Shown: piece by piece, positions 17,222 through 25,623 of the stretch
Position numbering within the stretch: position 1 is the first letter of the stretch
Layout of the letters: each line of letters opens with the position of its first letter
NCBI GenBank assembly: GCA_009778595.1
Contig: WRJI01000014.1
Coordinates: 1-37,587 of the forward strand
Direction: 5' to 3'
Length of the DNA: 37,587 nt
DNA from: Peptococcaceae bacterium
GTDB lineage: Bacteria; Bacillota; Desulfitobacteriia; Desulfitobacteriales; Syntrophobotulaceae
Notes under the pieces: generated by a model
Seen by the model: the letters and a program-made list of their open reading frames with translations, nothing else
Told to the model about the DNA's origin: nothing
Databases searched by the model: none
Program-made: the position numbers and the translations under genes

Positions 17222-17923
17222 TTATTGCCGTGTGAACATGTATCCCTTGTTATACAGGCTCACAATGAAATAATCTGCTGTCTTTTCCTCTCTGAGCTTC
17301 TTTTTCAGTCTTGAGATATGCAGCCGTACCGGTTGGGCATCGTTGTTCATTTTGGTTTTCCAAACACTTTCGTAGATCGTTGTGCAGGAAAGCTCCCGAT
17401 CCTCGTTCTGAACCAACAACAGAAGCACCGCGAATTCTTTCGGGGTCAGCCCCGCGTCGCGCCCGGCTACGTACGCCTTTTGTTCATCGAGCATCAGGGT
17501 CAAGGCCCCTCTTGTGATGACGAACGCTTCCTCGATTTTTTTGTGGTTCAGTTCCATCCTGCGCAACTGGCTCTTAATAACAGCAACAAACTCATTTCGG
17601 TCAAAGGGTTTGGTCAAATAATAGTCGGCGCCGGACCCCAACCCTTCTACCCGATCTTCTGTTTCTATTTTCCCGGTCAGAAACACCACCGGCACATCCG
17701 ATCGTTTCCGAAACTCTTTGCACAAAGAGCGGCCGTCACCATCCGGCAGCTCGATATCAAGCACCACCAAATCGGGAGACTCTCGTTCAAAAACCGCCCT
17801 GGCCTCGGAAACGGTATAGGCTATAAGGACATTGTACCCATGCCGTATCAGCAGACGGGCATTGAGTCGGGCAAGACGTATATCATCTTCAACCACAAGA
17901 ATCAATGGGCTCCGCTCAGACAT
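17222..17923 (-). CDS. OmpR/PhoB-family response regulator
   Basis: The start at ATG 17923 (AAGGAGG nine bases before) gives 233 residues. The receiver domain has the acidic pair EDD (residues 12-14), the phospho-acceptor in VVLDIELPDG (D56) and the conserved Lys in LTKPFD (K105). The C-terminal winged helix (HISRLKKKLREE, YNKGYMF) is DNA-binding. The start overlaps the end of the histidine kinase gene by 8 bp, so the two are translationally coupled and form a cognate pair. Target genes cannot be read from the window. Longer upstream frames lie inside the kinase gene and lack a usable ribosome site. Confidence 0.93.
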   Translation of the reverse strand: MSERSPLILVVEDDIRLARLNARLLIRHGYNVLIAYTVSEARAVFERESPDLVVLDIELPDGDGRSLCKEFRKRSDVPVVFLTGKIETEDRVEGLGSGADYYLTKPFDRNEFVAVIKSQLRRMELNHKKIEEAFVITRGALTLMLDEQKAYVAGRDAGLTPKEFAVLLLLVQNEDRELSCTTIYESVWKTKMNNDAQPVRLHISRLKKKLREEKTADYFIVSLYNKGYMFTRQ

Positions 17924-19238
17924 ATCCCCCATCCTCCTTGAGTAGGAAAGACACCGTGGTTCCACGTTCTTTCTCGCTGTCAATCCGGATTTCCCCGCCG
18001 TGGGCCAGAATGATTCGTCGGCATAGATACAGACCGATCCCATGGCGCCAGTGGTCAGACTTGGTGGACACATATTGTTCCAAGGCGACCCGGGCCATTT
18101 CCGGATCCATTCCCACGCCGTTATCGATCACACTGACGACTTGGCCGGCATCCGACCGCTCCAATTTGATTGTGATATTGCCCTCCCATGTGTGACGAAA
18201 AGCGTTGGAGAGCAAATTGATCATCACCTGCTCAATACGCAAGGGATCCAGCCATACTTTTGGCAGGTTGTGCTGAAGATCACAGACAACCTGGTTGTTG
18301 TTCTCGTCCAGCTTTTTATGCTGAGCACCACACAAGGCCGAAAGCAATTCAGCCAGCTTCACAGGCTGCCGGTTCAGGGAGATCCTCCCTTTTTCAATGG
18401 CTACACTGTCCATCAAATCCAACAAGATGTTGCTTATGAACGCCGTTTCCTGTACAATCACCTTCTGATTCTCGATAATCTCGTCCATATTCAATGGCTC
18501 CTCAGCCAATAAGTCCATGGTATCGCTGCCACTGGCCGAAATAACCGTCAGAGGCGTGTTCACCTCATGAGCCACCGCCGCGAGAAAATCGCTCTTGATA
18601 TCATCGTATTGGGCCAATGTCTCGTTACGAGCCGAGAGCTCGCGATTATACTCCTCAATCTGTTCCTGCTTTCTTCGAAATATCCGGGTACGCATCAAGA
18701 GCACAATAAGAATAATCGACGAGGCCGTTACAAAATTGAGGATCATACTCAAAAAATAATCGGCTTCCGATGCCAGAACAGCCATCGTCCCGGGACTGTA
18801 ATAGGAGATCAGGCAGCAGGAGATATACAACACCCCTTCCACAACAAGGGCGATATTGCGTTCGGATTTCTCCAGCAACAATGCCGTAAAAGAAAAGGCA
18901 ATGATAAACACATAAGCCCCACTCCTGTAGCCGCCGCAAACAAAGAACAAAATCGGGAATAACACCCAAAACGCGAAGACAACAAAGACCCAGCTGCAAA
19001 AATGGTAACACTTCTTCCTGTAGGCAATCCGCAACAAGACAAAAGACAACACCGAGACCGTACAATCGATGACGGCTGTGCCAAGACTCTCTTTCACAAC
19101 AAGAGCCAGCGCCGCAATCCCTACCCCCGCTGCTATACCAACCATAGAAAGTAAATGATAAACCTGCGCTCGAAAGTCAGTATCCTGATCGAAATATTTA
19201 TTCAGGAACCTTTGGATTAGTATATTTCGCATCGACAT
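17916..19238 (-). CDS. Multi-pass membrane sensor histidine kinase
   Basis: The 440-residue protein has about six membrane helices in residues 30-182 with very short external loops. A coiled linker (185-212), the dimerisation/phosphoacceptor helix with AAVAHEVNTPLTVI (H224) and a HATPase domain (N box MINLLSNAFRH, VIDNGVGMD, GIGLYLCRRI) follow. The lack of an external domain suggests sensing within the membrane. The usual HExxxPL has Val-Asn (HEVNTPL) in place of the commoner Leu-Arg. ATG 19238 has a GGGAGA site. It is the first gene of the kinase-regulator operon, divergent from the tRNA genes. Confidence 0.92.
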   Translation of the reverse strand: MSMRNILIQRFLNKYFDQDTDFRAQVYHLLSMVGIAAGVGIAALALVVKESLGTAVIDCTVSVLSFVLLRIAYRKKCYHFCSWVFVVFAFWVLFPILFFVCGGYRSGAYVFIIAFSFTALLLEKSERNIALVVEGVLYISCCLISYYSPGTMAVLASEADYFLSMILNFVTASSIILIVLLMRTRIFRRKQEQIEEYNRELSARNETLAQYDDIKSDFLAAVAHEVNTPLTVISASGSDTMDLLAEEPLNMDEIIENQKVIVQETAFISNILLDLMDSVAIEKGRISLNRQPVKLAELLSALCGAQHKKLDENNNQVVCDLQHNLPKVWLDPLRIEQVMINLLSNAFRHTWEGNITIKLERSDAGQVVSVIDNGVGMDPEMARVALEQYVSTKSDHWRHGIGLYLCRRIILAHGGEIRIDSEKERGTTVSFLLKEDGGYV

Positions 19239-19417
19239 AATCTCCCTTGCCTGCGAATGAAGTAAAAAATTTGGAGAATACGACTATCAACTCTTATGGT
19301 AACACAAAGCAGCCTTGAGCCGCAAGTTCCCGGACAGGTATTCCTCAAGTCAAATTTACGAGTCAAATTTTCCCGTAAATTTCCCGTAAATTCCCTGCCC
19401 TTTCACGGAAATTTTTC

Positions 19418-19446
19418 TTGACATCAGGGCTTTCGCCATGTAATAT
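19418..19446 (+). promoter_or_regulatory. Sigma-A promoter for the tRNA-Lys/tRNA-Glu unit
   Basis: TTGACA (19418-19423), a 17-bp spacer and TAATAT (19441-19446) preceded by TG form a near-consensus promoter. The predicted start is about 7 nt before tRNA-Lys. Short direct repeats of CCCGTAAATT lie just upstream (19373-19394). Confidence 0.85.
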
Positions 19447-19459
19447 TATACTTTGGTGT

Positions 19460-19535
19460 GGGCCATTAGCTCAGTCGGTAGAGCACCTGACTTTTAATCA
19501 GGGTGTCCCGCGTTCGAGTCGCGGATGGCTCACCA
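19460..19535 (+). tRNA. tRNA-Lys (anticodon TTT)
   Basis: The 76-nt cloverleaf has acceptor GGGCCAT/ATGGCTC (one G-T pair), a D arm with AGCTCAGTCGGTAGAGC, an anticodon loop CTTTTAA (TTT at 19493-19495), a T arm with GTTCGAG and an encoded CCA end. Confidence 0.97.
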
Positions 19536-19556
19536 TCACCAGTCTATTCTCAATGA

Positions 19557-19633
19557 GGCGCGTTGGAGAAGCGGCTTAACTCACCAGCCTTTCACGCTGG
19601 CATCCACGGGTTCGAATCCCGTACGCGTCACCA
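19557..19633 (+). tRNA. tRNA-Glu (anticodon TTC)
   Basis: The 77-nt cloverleaf has acceptor GGCGCGT/ACGCGTC, an anticodon stem CCAGC/GCTGG with loop CTTTCAC (TTC at 19591-19593), a T arm with GGTTCGAATCC and an encoded CCA. It lies 21 nt after tRNA-Lys, so it is probably in the same transcript. Confidence 0.95.
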
Positions 19634-19643
19634 AGAATTATAA

Positions 19644-19658
19644 GCGGGCGAAACCCGC
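19644..19658 (-). terminator. Hairpin ending both the protease gene and the tRNA unit
   Basis: GCGGG-CGAAA-CCCGC begins one base past the minus-strand stop (19660) and ten bases past tRNA-Glu. On the minus strand it is followed by TTATAATTCTT. Its 15-nt form matches hairpin 1 of the dispersed repeat, so it may be a solo relic used as a terminator. Confidence 0.6.
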
Positions 19659-19659
19659 C

Positions 19660-22263
19660 TCAGATATCGTAATTTAACATAACCGTAGCCTCATAACAGT
19701 TGTTGAGCCTTGCGTTTTCGAGGATCACTTGCGATCCCAGATCATTCACATTGTCAACTTGTATGCGCAGGTTTCTCACATCCAGAATCCCGTTGGTCAC
19801 AATCAATTCATTGTTTAGGGCGTTTTTCATGAGCATCTTTTTCCTCCAATTGGTGTCGGTTTCCAGGTAGCCACCCCTCAGGTCCATATCAACCAAAAGC
19901 GTGAACTTCGCCAGATTAATCCCGAAACGATTGTCCGGAGAAGACAGGCCCTCTATTTCCTTGATTTCCGTTTCTGATATAACCATATTCTCCATGACAA
20001 TATTGATATACTCCTGTGACAACACCATCGATTCGATAACTTTTTTCACATCGGTATACCTGGTATTGTCGGAAATGCTTAGAGAGCCCAACTTCTTTAA
20101 CTTAGAAAAGTCGAAGGTGTTATCGAGATCACAACGGCTCATATCCAGGTGGTACAAGTCTGCATTCGTCAAAACGCCGTTTTCGATTTGCCGGTTGCCG
20201 GCAAGGGTGAGATACATGAGGCCCGTCAAATCAGAGAGGGGCGTGATATCTTTGATGGCGTTGTCGGACAAATCGAGATAGGTGAGGCCGTGCAAAACTC
20301 TCAGCTCGCTGATATCAATCATGTTGCTGCCGGCCAACGTCAACACGGACAGTGTTTTCAAGGCGCTGAATCCTGTTATATTCTCATTGTGAGATAGATT
20401 CAAACTTATGACGTTTGCGTTTTTGAATCCTGACACATCCGTGATAGAGTTGTTTGATACATCCAGAAATTTGATCACATAGTTGTTAAACAGGCTCATG
20501 TCAGAGATCCCACAGTTCTGAGCTATTAATTCATCCAGGGAGATATTCTTCAAAGCGCTCCAATCTGTTATCGGGTTGCCGGATATATCGATTCTGCTTA
20601 TCTGGGTATTCTTGAGGCCATCTAAAGATGTGAGCGCGTTCCCCGCCAGATCTAATGACCACAGGGATCCATATTCCTCCAATGAATCCAGCTGTGTGTA
20701 GGCGTTCGAACTCAGGTTAAGATAGACAATCCCTTGGGGTAAAAGGGTTGCGTATTCAATATTCTTGTTGTCCGATATATCCAGATTATAGAGGGCTTCC
20801 ATCCCTGTGAGATCCGGCAGCCGACTTATCCCGCAATGGCTCAGATTCAAGGTGTTAAGGCCCATCAACGCATCATAACCGGTGACAAGCGTATTTCCGG
20901 ACAGATTCAGACTCTGAATGTTTAAGGGACTCAGGCTGCTGACATCTGTAATGGCGTTGTCTGACAAATCTAAATAAAACAAATTCGAAAATATATCAAA
21001 ACCCTCCAGATGCACGTCGGTCAAATTCATATCGGTCAATTCCAGCGCGTAAATGCTGTCTAAGGCTAATTGACTGACATAATCCTCTCCCCCCATACTG
21101 ATGAACGTGTTCCCTAATTTGCTGATCAGGATGTCCCTGATAACGTCATTTTGGATATCGCTAACCTTGTACGTTTTCGTCATACCGCCTTGTTCCATCG
21201 ACGTTCCCACACCACTCAACCAATTTTCGACATCTGCGTCTTCATAGGAAATATAGAAATAACCGCCGTCTCCCCACCAGCTTCCCCACGAATTCAAAGC
21301 GATATAAGCGCCATCATTTTGGGGTTTGTTGCCTTTTTCACTCACAAAATTGTTTTTGGAGAAAGCGTCATCCCAGCCGACGATGCTTACGGCATGGTAG
21401 CCTCGATAACTGTTCCCCTCTTCACAATAGAAAGCCGCGCCGTTTGGCGAATCATTCAGAACATCCGGCGCACTGGTCACCGCGTACAAGGAACCGTTGT
21501 TCATGATGTGTCTTTTCACCGCGCTCCTGAATTTTTCGACTTCTTCCGGGGTGCTGATGTCTTCTATATCAAAAGCATTCTTGATAAGCCTCGGGAAATT
21601 GACCGTGCTCGTCACCGTTGCGACGGAACTCATCTTATAGAATTCCATATATTCGTCTTCTTCGTAGTCTCTGTAATCCATCTGCAAAACCGGTCCCGAA
21701 ACTTTCAGGTAGTCTTCGAAATCACTGAAATTGCCGCCGTCATGAACATTGCGCCAACCGTACATGAGATTTGAAGTTATATAGTCCACATGGATTTCTC
21801 CCAAATCGTAAGAAGGCTCATCATGAAGCTGCAAAAAAGTCTCCATGGATTTAAGAGCGGCAAAATCCCAGCACAACCCAAAGGATCCTTGATCTTCAAC
21901 AATAAGTTCAAGCTGATCCGCCAAATTGAATTTGACAGGCAAAACCGCTTCTGTCTGATCCTCAATAATGGTATCCAGATGTTTGAAAGGAACCTCTTCC
22001 TTCTTGGGAACAACCTCGATCTCACTTTTTTCTTTCTCGGTAAGCTTTTCGTATTCCTTGTATTCTTCGGTGTATCTCGATTCGATAGCTTTCTCCAGGT
22101 CGGTTTTATCCTCTTTGAGCAGCTCGTTGATGACGTGCACCACCTGTTCATCTTGAGAACCCCGTTCTTTTTTCTCCGCAACGACGATGCTTATAACAAC
22201 AATGGCGGATATGACAATAACCAAGGCACAAGAAGCCACAAGCAACAACTTGTTAATATTCAT
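19660..22263 (-). CDS. Exported papain-like (C1) cysteine protease fused to leucine-rich repeats
   Basis: With ATG at 22263 (AAGGA upstream) the product has 867 residues. A signal anchor (residues about 5-28) is followed by a charged Glu/Lys-rich stalk (31-95). The papain-like domain has the oxyanion Gln and catalytic Cys in DQGSFGLCWDFAA (Q125, C131), His in YHAVSIVGWDD (H290) and Asn in LNSWGSWWGDGG (N324). From about 395 to the end come some twenty leucine-rich repeats of the internalin type (LxxLxLSxNxITDVSxL). The active-site residues are intact, so it is probably an active surface protease with an LRR recognition surface. It is the third gene after the ABC permease and ATPase, separated by repeat copy C. 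Confidence 0.93.
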   Translation of the reverse strand: MNINKLLLVASCALVIVISAIVVISIVVAEKKERGSQDEQVVHVINELLKEDKTDLEKAIESRYTEEYKEYEKLTEKEKSEIEVVPKKEEVPFKHLDTIIEDQTEAVLPVKFNLADQLELIVEDQGSFGLCWDFAALKSMETFLQLHDEPSYDLGEIHVDYITSNLMYGWRNVHDGGNFSDFEDYLKVSGPVLQMDYRDYEEDEYMEFYKMSSVATVTSTVNFPRLIKNAFDIEDISTPEEVEKFRSAVKRHIMNNGSLYAVTSAPDVLNDSPNGAAFYCEEGNSYRGYHAVSIVGWDDAFSKNNFVSEKGNKPQNDGAYIALNSWGSWWGDGGYFYISYEDADVENWLSGVGTSMEQGGMTKTYKVSDIQNDVIRDILISKLGNTFISMGGEDYVSQLALDSIYALELTDMNLTDVHLEGFDIFSNLFYLDLSDNAITDVSSLSPLNIQSLNLSGNTLVTGYDALMGLNTLNLSHCGISRLPDLTGMEALYNLDISDNKNIEYATLLPQGIVYLNLSSNAYTQLDSLEEYGSLWSLDLAGNALTSLDGLKNTQISRIDISGNPITDWSALKNISLDELIAQNCGISDMSLFNNYVIKFLDVSNNSITDVSGFKNANVISLNLSHNENITGFSALKTLSVLTLAGSNMIDISELRVLHGLTYLDLSDNAIKDITPLSDLTGLMYLTLAGNRQIENGVLTNADLYHLDMSRCDLDNTFDFSKLKKLGSLSISDNTRYTDVKKVIESMVLSQEYINIVMENMVISETEIKEIEGLSSPDNRFGINLAKFTLLVDMDLRGGYLETDTNWRKKMLMKNALNNELIVTNGILDVRNLRIQVDNVNDLGSQVILENARLNNCYEATVMLNYDI

Positions 22264-22285
22264 TTTCCATTCCTTTCCGCAACTC

Positions 22286-22384
22286 ACGCGGGCTCTGCCC
22301 GCAAGTATCCAGTATTCAGTATTCAGTATTCAGAATGTGGATTTTCTTGTTTTTTATTAACGCTTCGCGTCTATAAGTTACTAT
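22286..22384. repeat. Two-hairpin intergenic repeat, copy C
   Basis: Same orientation as copy A: hairpin 1 (22288-22302), one TATCCAG and three TATTCAG units, the conserved core, then hairpin 2 with its first base changed (AACGC) and TATAAGTTACTA. The terminal CTA is the complement of the ATPase stop codon TAG (22383-22381), so the repeat ends inside that gene. Confidence 0.9.
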
Positions 22385-23037
22385 ATACCGTTAGCCACCT
22401 TGCTCAAACAAATCTCCCGTTGGCACTGATCCGCCACATAACGATCATGGGTAGCTATAATAATGGTTTTTCCCATTCGATTCAACATTCTCAGCATATC
22501 CAATACCGTATCCCGGTTTTTTGAGTCCAAAGACCCGGTGGGCTCATCGGCCAACACGATGCTGGAAGGTTTGACCAGAACCCGGGCAATCGCCACCCGT
22601 TGCCTCTCGCCGCCGGAGAGCTGATAGATCCGTTTGCTCTCCAAACCCGGCAACCCCACCCGTTCCAACGCGTCCGCGACAATCTCCAGCTGCCGGTTGA
22701 TTTTGGTCTTGGTGTACCGCAGGCCCAGCCTGATGTTATACAAAACCGTCTCATCCTCAACCAACCCTGAATCCTGGAACAAATAGCTGATTTTCACTCG
22801 CAGAAGCCTCTGGGCTTCCCGGGATCTGATCGGCACGTTGCTTTGGCCGCTGACGACAAGGGTTCCGGAATCGTGGCTCTCCAGCAACCCGATAATATTG
22901 AGCAACGTGCTTTTGCCGGACCCGCTTTCCCCTGTGATCGCCACAAACTCCCCTTCCCCGATCTCTTGGGAGAATTTCTCAAAAAGGATGTTGCCGTCAT
23001 ATCCTTTTGTCAATGTTTTCATCTCAATGATCGCCAT
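22381..23037 (-). CDS. ABC transporter ATP-binding protein (MacB/LolD class)
   Basis: The 218-residue ATPase has Walker A GESGSGKS (residues 36-43), the signature LSGGERQRVAIARVL, Walker B IVLADEPTGSLD and the H-loop ATHD. The class drives transporters that act on peptides, lipoproteins or antibiotics at the membrane rather than classic importers. It starts five bases after the permease stop, so it is co-translated with it. The stop codon lies within repeat copy C. Small ATPases paired with DUF1430-type permeases are often found with bacteriocin genes, but no bacteriocin ORF is visible here. Confidence 0.93.
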   Translation of the reverse strand: MAIIEMKTLTKGYDGNILFEKFSQEIGEGEFVAITGESGSGKSTLLNIIGLLESHDSGTLVVSGQSNVPIRSREAQRLLRVKISYLFQDSGLVEDETVLYNIRLGLRYTKTKINRQLEIVADALERVGLPGLESKRIYQLSGGERQRVAIARVLVKPSSIVLADEPTGSLDSKNRDTVLDMLRMLNRMGKTIIIATHDRYVADQCQREICLSKVANGI

Positions 23038-23041
23038 ATCT

Positions 23042-25282
23042 TTACCCGCCTTTCATAATTCGCAGAACTTTTCTTCGCTGGATCACAGAAAAACTGATCA
23101 ACGATAACCCCATATCCAGCACGAACAATCCCATACACAAAAGTAACGTGATCAAACGGAAATGGGCGACCATCGAAACAATGAGAACACTTCCCCAAAT
23201 AACCAGCGTCATGACGAAGTAGCTCTCGAACTTATGCAATATCTGAAACCCCAGGGTATGCTTCAACGCTACCCGGAACCGGTTTTCACTGATATATCCC
23301 AACATGTTCTGCATCAGAACCAGAAGAATAATCACGACCAAAATACCACATAGGATCTCGTAGAGCAGAATCCTCCCACGCAAATCCATCATCTGCTGGG
23401 CAGCCACCTCATAGATATCCGCCACCGGGAACCGATACGTGTTGGCGTCAAAATGTTTGCCGTACTGCTCCTGAATCTGCTTCCGGGCGTCATTCAGGTC
23501 GACCGCGCAGATTTTCAGGGGATTGCCTTTGGAACCGGTAACAGCCTTGTAGTTACCCCCAACACCATTCGCTTCCGTGAGCACCATGAGAATGGCGTTA
23601 TCCACCTGGTTGCCGTTGTCCGGCATAATATCGTAACGGTAACTGAACATTGATTGATCGTCCTTAAGCCAAGTGACATTCACCTGCTTATCGTTTTGGG
23701 ATTCCAACTGGGTGTAATAGTCAACGATAGCCCATTCTTTGGCCCGGTACTGTTCCGGCACCAGCAGGAATATTTCGTTCGAATGTTCCACCACCCGAAC
23801 CTCGTTCCCTTGGACATCATACAAAGCGTGCTTGTACAAGTAGTTTGGGTTAATGACCGCATAATACGCATAGTCATGCGGCTGCGGTTCGTAGTAGGAT
23901 GCGTACATCTCAAAATCCGCGTAGACAGCATGGAGCCGGTTAAAAAACTGATAGATCTCTTTGTTCCGGGCCAACGCCTCTTGAGCCGCCGCCTCCTGAG
24001 CCGCCGCTTCCTGTTCTCTCTCCTCCTCAGTTTTCCCCGCTGTCGAGTCCGTCCTGTCGCCTTGACTGCCGGCTGACCCGGTCGGTTGACTGCCGGATGA
24101 CCCGGTCGGTTGTGTGTTGGACGTCTCGTTATCCTGATCCGGGTTATCCCGTCGAATACTTTCAACAGAGACAGTATAATAATTCCTGGCCTCCTGCCAT
24201 TTGGCAAACCCTTTATTATACTGATTCATCAGAGCTTGGGTTTGGGAACCGGTCAACGAACAACAGATAACCAATACCGTCGTTGTCATCAGCTTAACAA
24301 CAGCGTTAATACTGATAATCGATAAAGTCCCACGTTTTTTGCGCAGGATCTCAGCAATTTTAATGTAGCGGATATAGAAAAAGGGCAGGGAAAGAAACAC
24401 CACCGCCAGCCCCAGCATAATCCCCAACACAAGGGCCACCTGGCCGAGAAAACTCCAAGCCAACGGTGTCCAGCTCTGGAAAACCACCAGCGACCCAAAC
24501 AACATCACACACAAAGCGCAAACGCTCAGCACAACAAGTGTGAAAAACGCTTTCTCTATCCAGATCGCAAAATCCGAGAACCCATGTATCTTCGCGATGG
24601 CGATACGTCTGTTCGACTGTAAAATATCATGAAACATCACAAGGGAAAAAACAACAAGACACACAGCAATCAGCGCGTAGATCATCCAGAAATCAACAGA
24701 AGACGCGGGAGCCTTATCCATTCTTGTGACTGAAATGCCTAACTCATCCCAATCCGCAATAATTTTGTCAGCATCTTTTACTTGTAGGGGCTGCAAAACA
24801 AAAACCTGACTGAATAAAGTGGCATCTAAACCGCTTTTCATCGTTCTGATCTCAAAGACTTCGTTGGTGGGAAAACTGTCGATCAACCCGATTTTGCGGT
24901 TCTCCTGGTTGAGATTCGTCGACAAGAATACGTCAGCTTCTTTTTCCGATTCACTAAAAAACCGCCCCCCAACCAAAAGGACGTTTTCCCGAATCATCGG
25001 CAGAGTATTAATATAGACGTATTTAATCAAAACGGTTTGACCTTCTACCTCCGCCACCCGTGTTACATATAAATTTGCACCATAAGTATCCAGAACCCCG
25101 GTAATCTTATCATAAAGAACATCCGGAGCCCCAAAAGTCGTAAAACAGATCATCAAAGCATTATCATTTTCACCGACAGTTTCCAGCTCCGTTCGATAGA
25201 AGTCCCTCTCACTGACAAACAATGTCACAAAAGCAAACACTGATGTGAGTATGAATATAACCGCAATCAAAGCCTTCTTCAT
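23042..25282 (-). CDS. ABC transporter permease, DUF1430/bacteriocin-associated type
   Basis: ATG at 25282 gives 746 residues. The plan is: membrane helix (5-25), external domain (about 30-195), helices near 200-220, 245-268 and 280-305, another helix (330-345), a second external domain and three to four helices at the C-terminus, with FtsX-like loops (SNRRIAIAKIHGFSD, ENRFRVALKHTLGF). This double arrangement fits the 'bacteriocin-associated integral membrane' proteins that pair with a small ATPase to export or protect against peptides. Residues about 380-438 are a low-complexity insert (SSGSQPTGSAGSQ, then EQEAAAQEAAAQEALA) in the second external domain. It is the first gene of the unit. Confidence 0.82.
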   Translation of the reverse strand: MKKALIAVIFILTSVFAFVTLFVSERDFYRTELETVGENDNALMICFTTFGAPDVLYDKITGVLDTYGANLYVTRVAEVEGQTVLIKYVYINTLPMIRENVLLVGGRFFSESEKEADVFLSTNLNQENRKIGLIDSFPTNEVFEIRTMKSGLDATLFSQVFVLQPLQVKDADKIIADWDELGISVTRMDKAPASSVDFWMIYALIAVCLVVFSLVMFHDILQSNRRIAIAKIHGFSDFAIWIEKAFFTLVVLSVCALCVMLFGSLVVFQSWTPLAWSFLGQVALVLGIMLGLAVVFLSLPFFYIRYIKIAEILRKKRGTLSIISINAVVKLMTTTVLVICCSLTGSQTQALMNQYNKGFAKWQEARNYYTVSVESIRRDNPDQDNETSNTQPTGSSGSQPTGSAGSQGDRTDSTAGKTEEEREQEAAAQEAAAQEALARNKEIYQFFNRLHAVYADFEMYASYYEPQPHDYAYYAVINPNYLYKHALYDVQGNEVRVVEHSNEIFLLVPEQYRAKEWAIVDYYTQLESQNDKQVNVTWLKDDQSMFSYRYDIMPDNGNQVDNAILMVLTEANGVGGNYKAVTGSKGNPLKICAVDLNDARKQIQEQYGKHFDANTYRFPVADIYEVAAQQMMDLRGRILLYEILCGILVVIILLVLMQNMLGYISENRFRVALKHTLGFQILHKFESYFVMTLVIWGSVLIVSMVAHFRLITLLLCMGLFVLDMGLSLISFSVIQRRKVLRIMKGG

Positions 25283-25355
25283 CGCTCCAACTGTCTCTCC
25301 TCTCTGCGACTGCCCATAAACCAACAAGAACTCTGTGTCAAACGATTCTTTCACA

Positions 25356-25383
25356 CTTATATTTAGATTACTCTTTTTCGCAA
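25356..25383 (-). promoter_or_regulatory. Candidate promoter for the ABC transporter operon
   Basis: On the minus strand TTGCGA (25383-25378) and TATAAG (25361-25356) are 16 bp apart, about 70 nt upstream of the permease ATG. The match is moderate. The rest of 25283-25623 holds repeat copy D and no gene. Confidence 0.4.
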
Positions 25384-25466
25384 GATCTGTCTACACTCTG
25401 GCACAAATTTTTTGTCGAAAACGAACATTTATCAGAACCGCATTAGTCGCTTAGGCTGCAACAATA

Positions 25467-25545
25467 TCAATAAAAAACAAGAAAATCCACATTCTGAATC
25501 CTGAATACTGAATACTGGATACTTGCGGGCGTAGCCCGCATTAGA
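25467..25545. repeat. Two-hairpin intergenic repeat, copy D (lacks hairpin 2)
   Basis: Inverted relative to copy A. The core, four CTGAATA-type units and hairpin 1 (GCGGGC-GTA-GCCCGC, 25525-25539) are present, ending ATTAGA. Hairpin 2 is replaced by unrelated sequence. It lies in the divergent gap between the permease and the deacetylase gene. Confidence 0.85.
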
Positions 25546-25623
25546 ATTGATATCCTCTCCTCGATATGGTACAGTTTTTAAGGAGTTCCAAACACACGAT
25601 AAATATCAAGAAAAGGATAAAAA

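Noticed and set aside
19351-19400. Riboswitch or T-box in the AT-rich repeats before the tRNA promoter
   Set aside because: Only short direct repeats of CCCGTAAATT are visible; no conserved core or specifier structure.
22286-22524. Conserved peptide KYPVFSIQ-SECGFSCFLL seen in several frames
   Set aside because: It is a translation of the dispersed non-coding repeat, not a protein motif.
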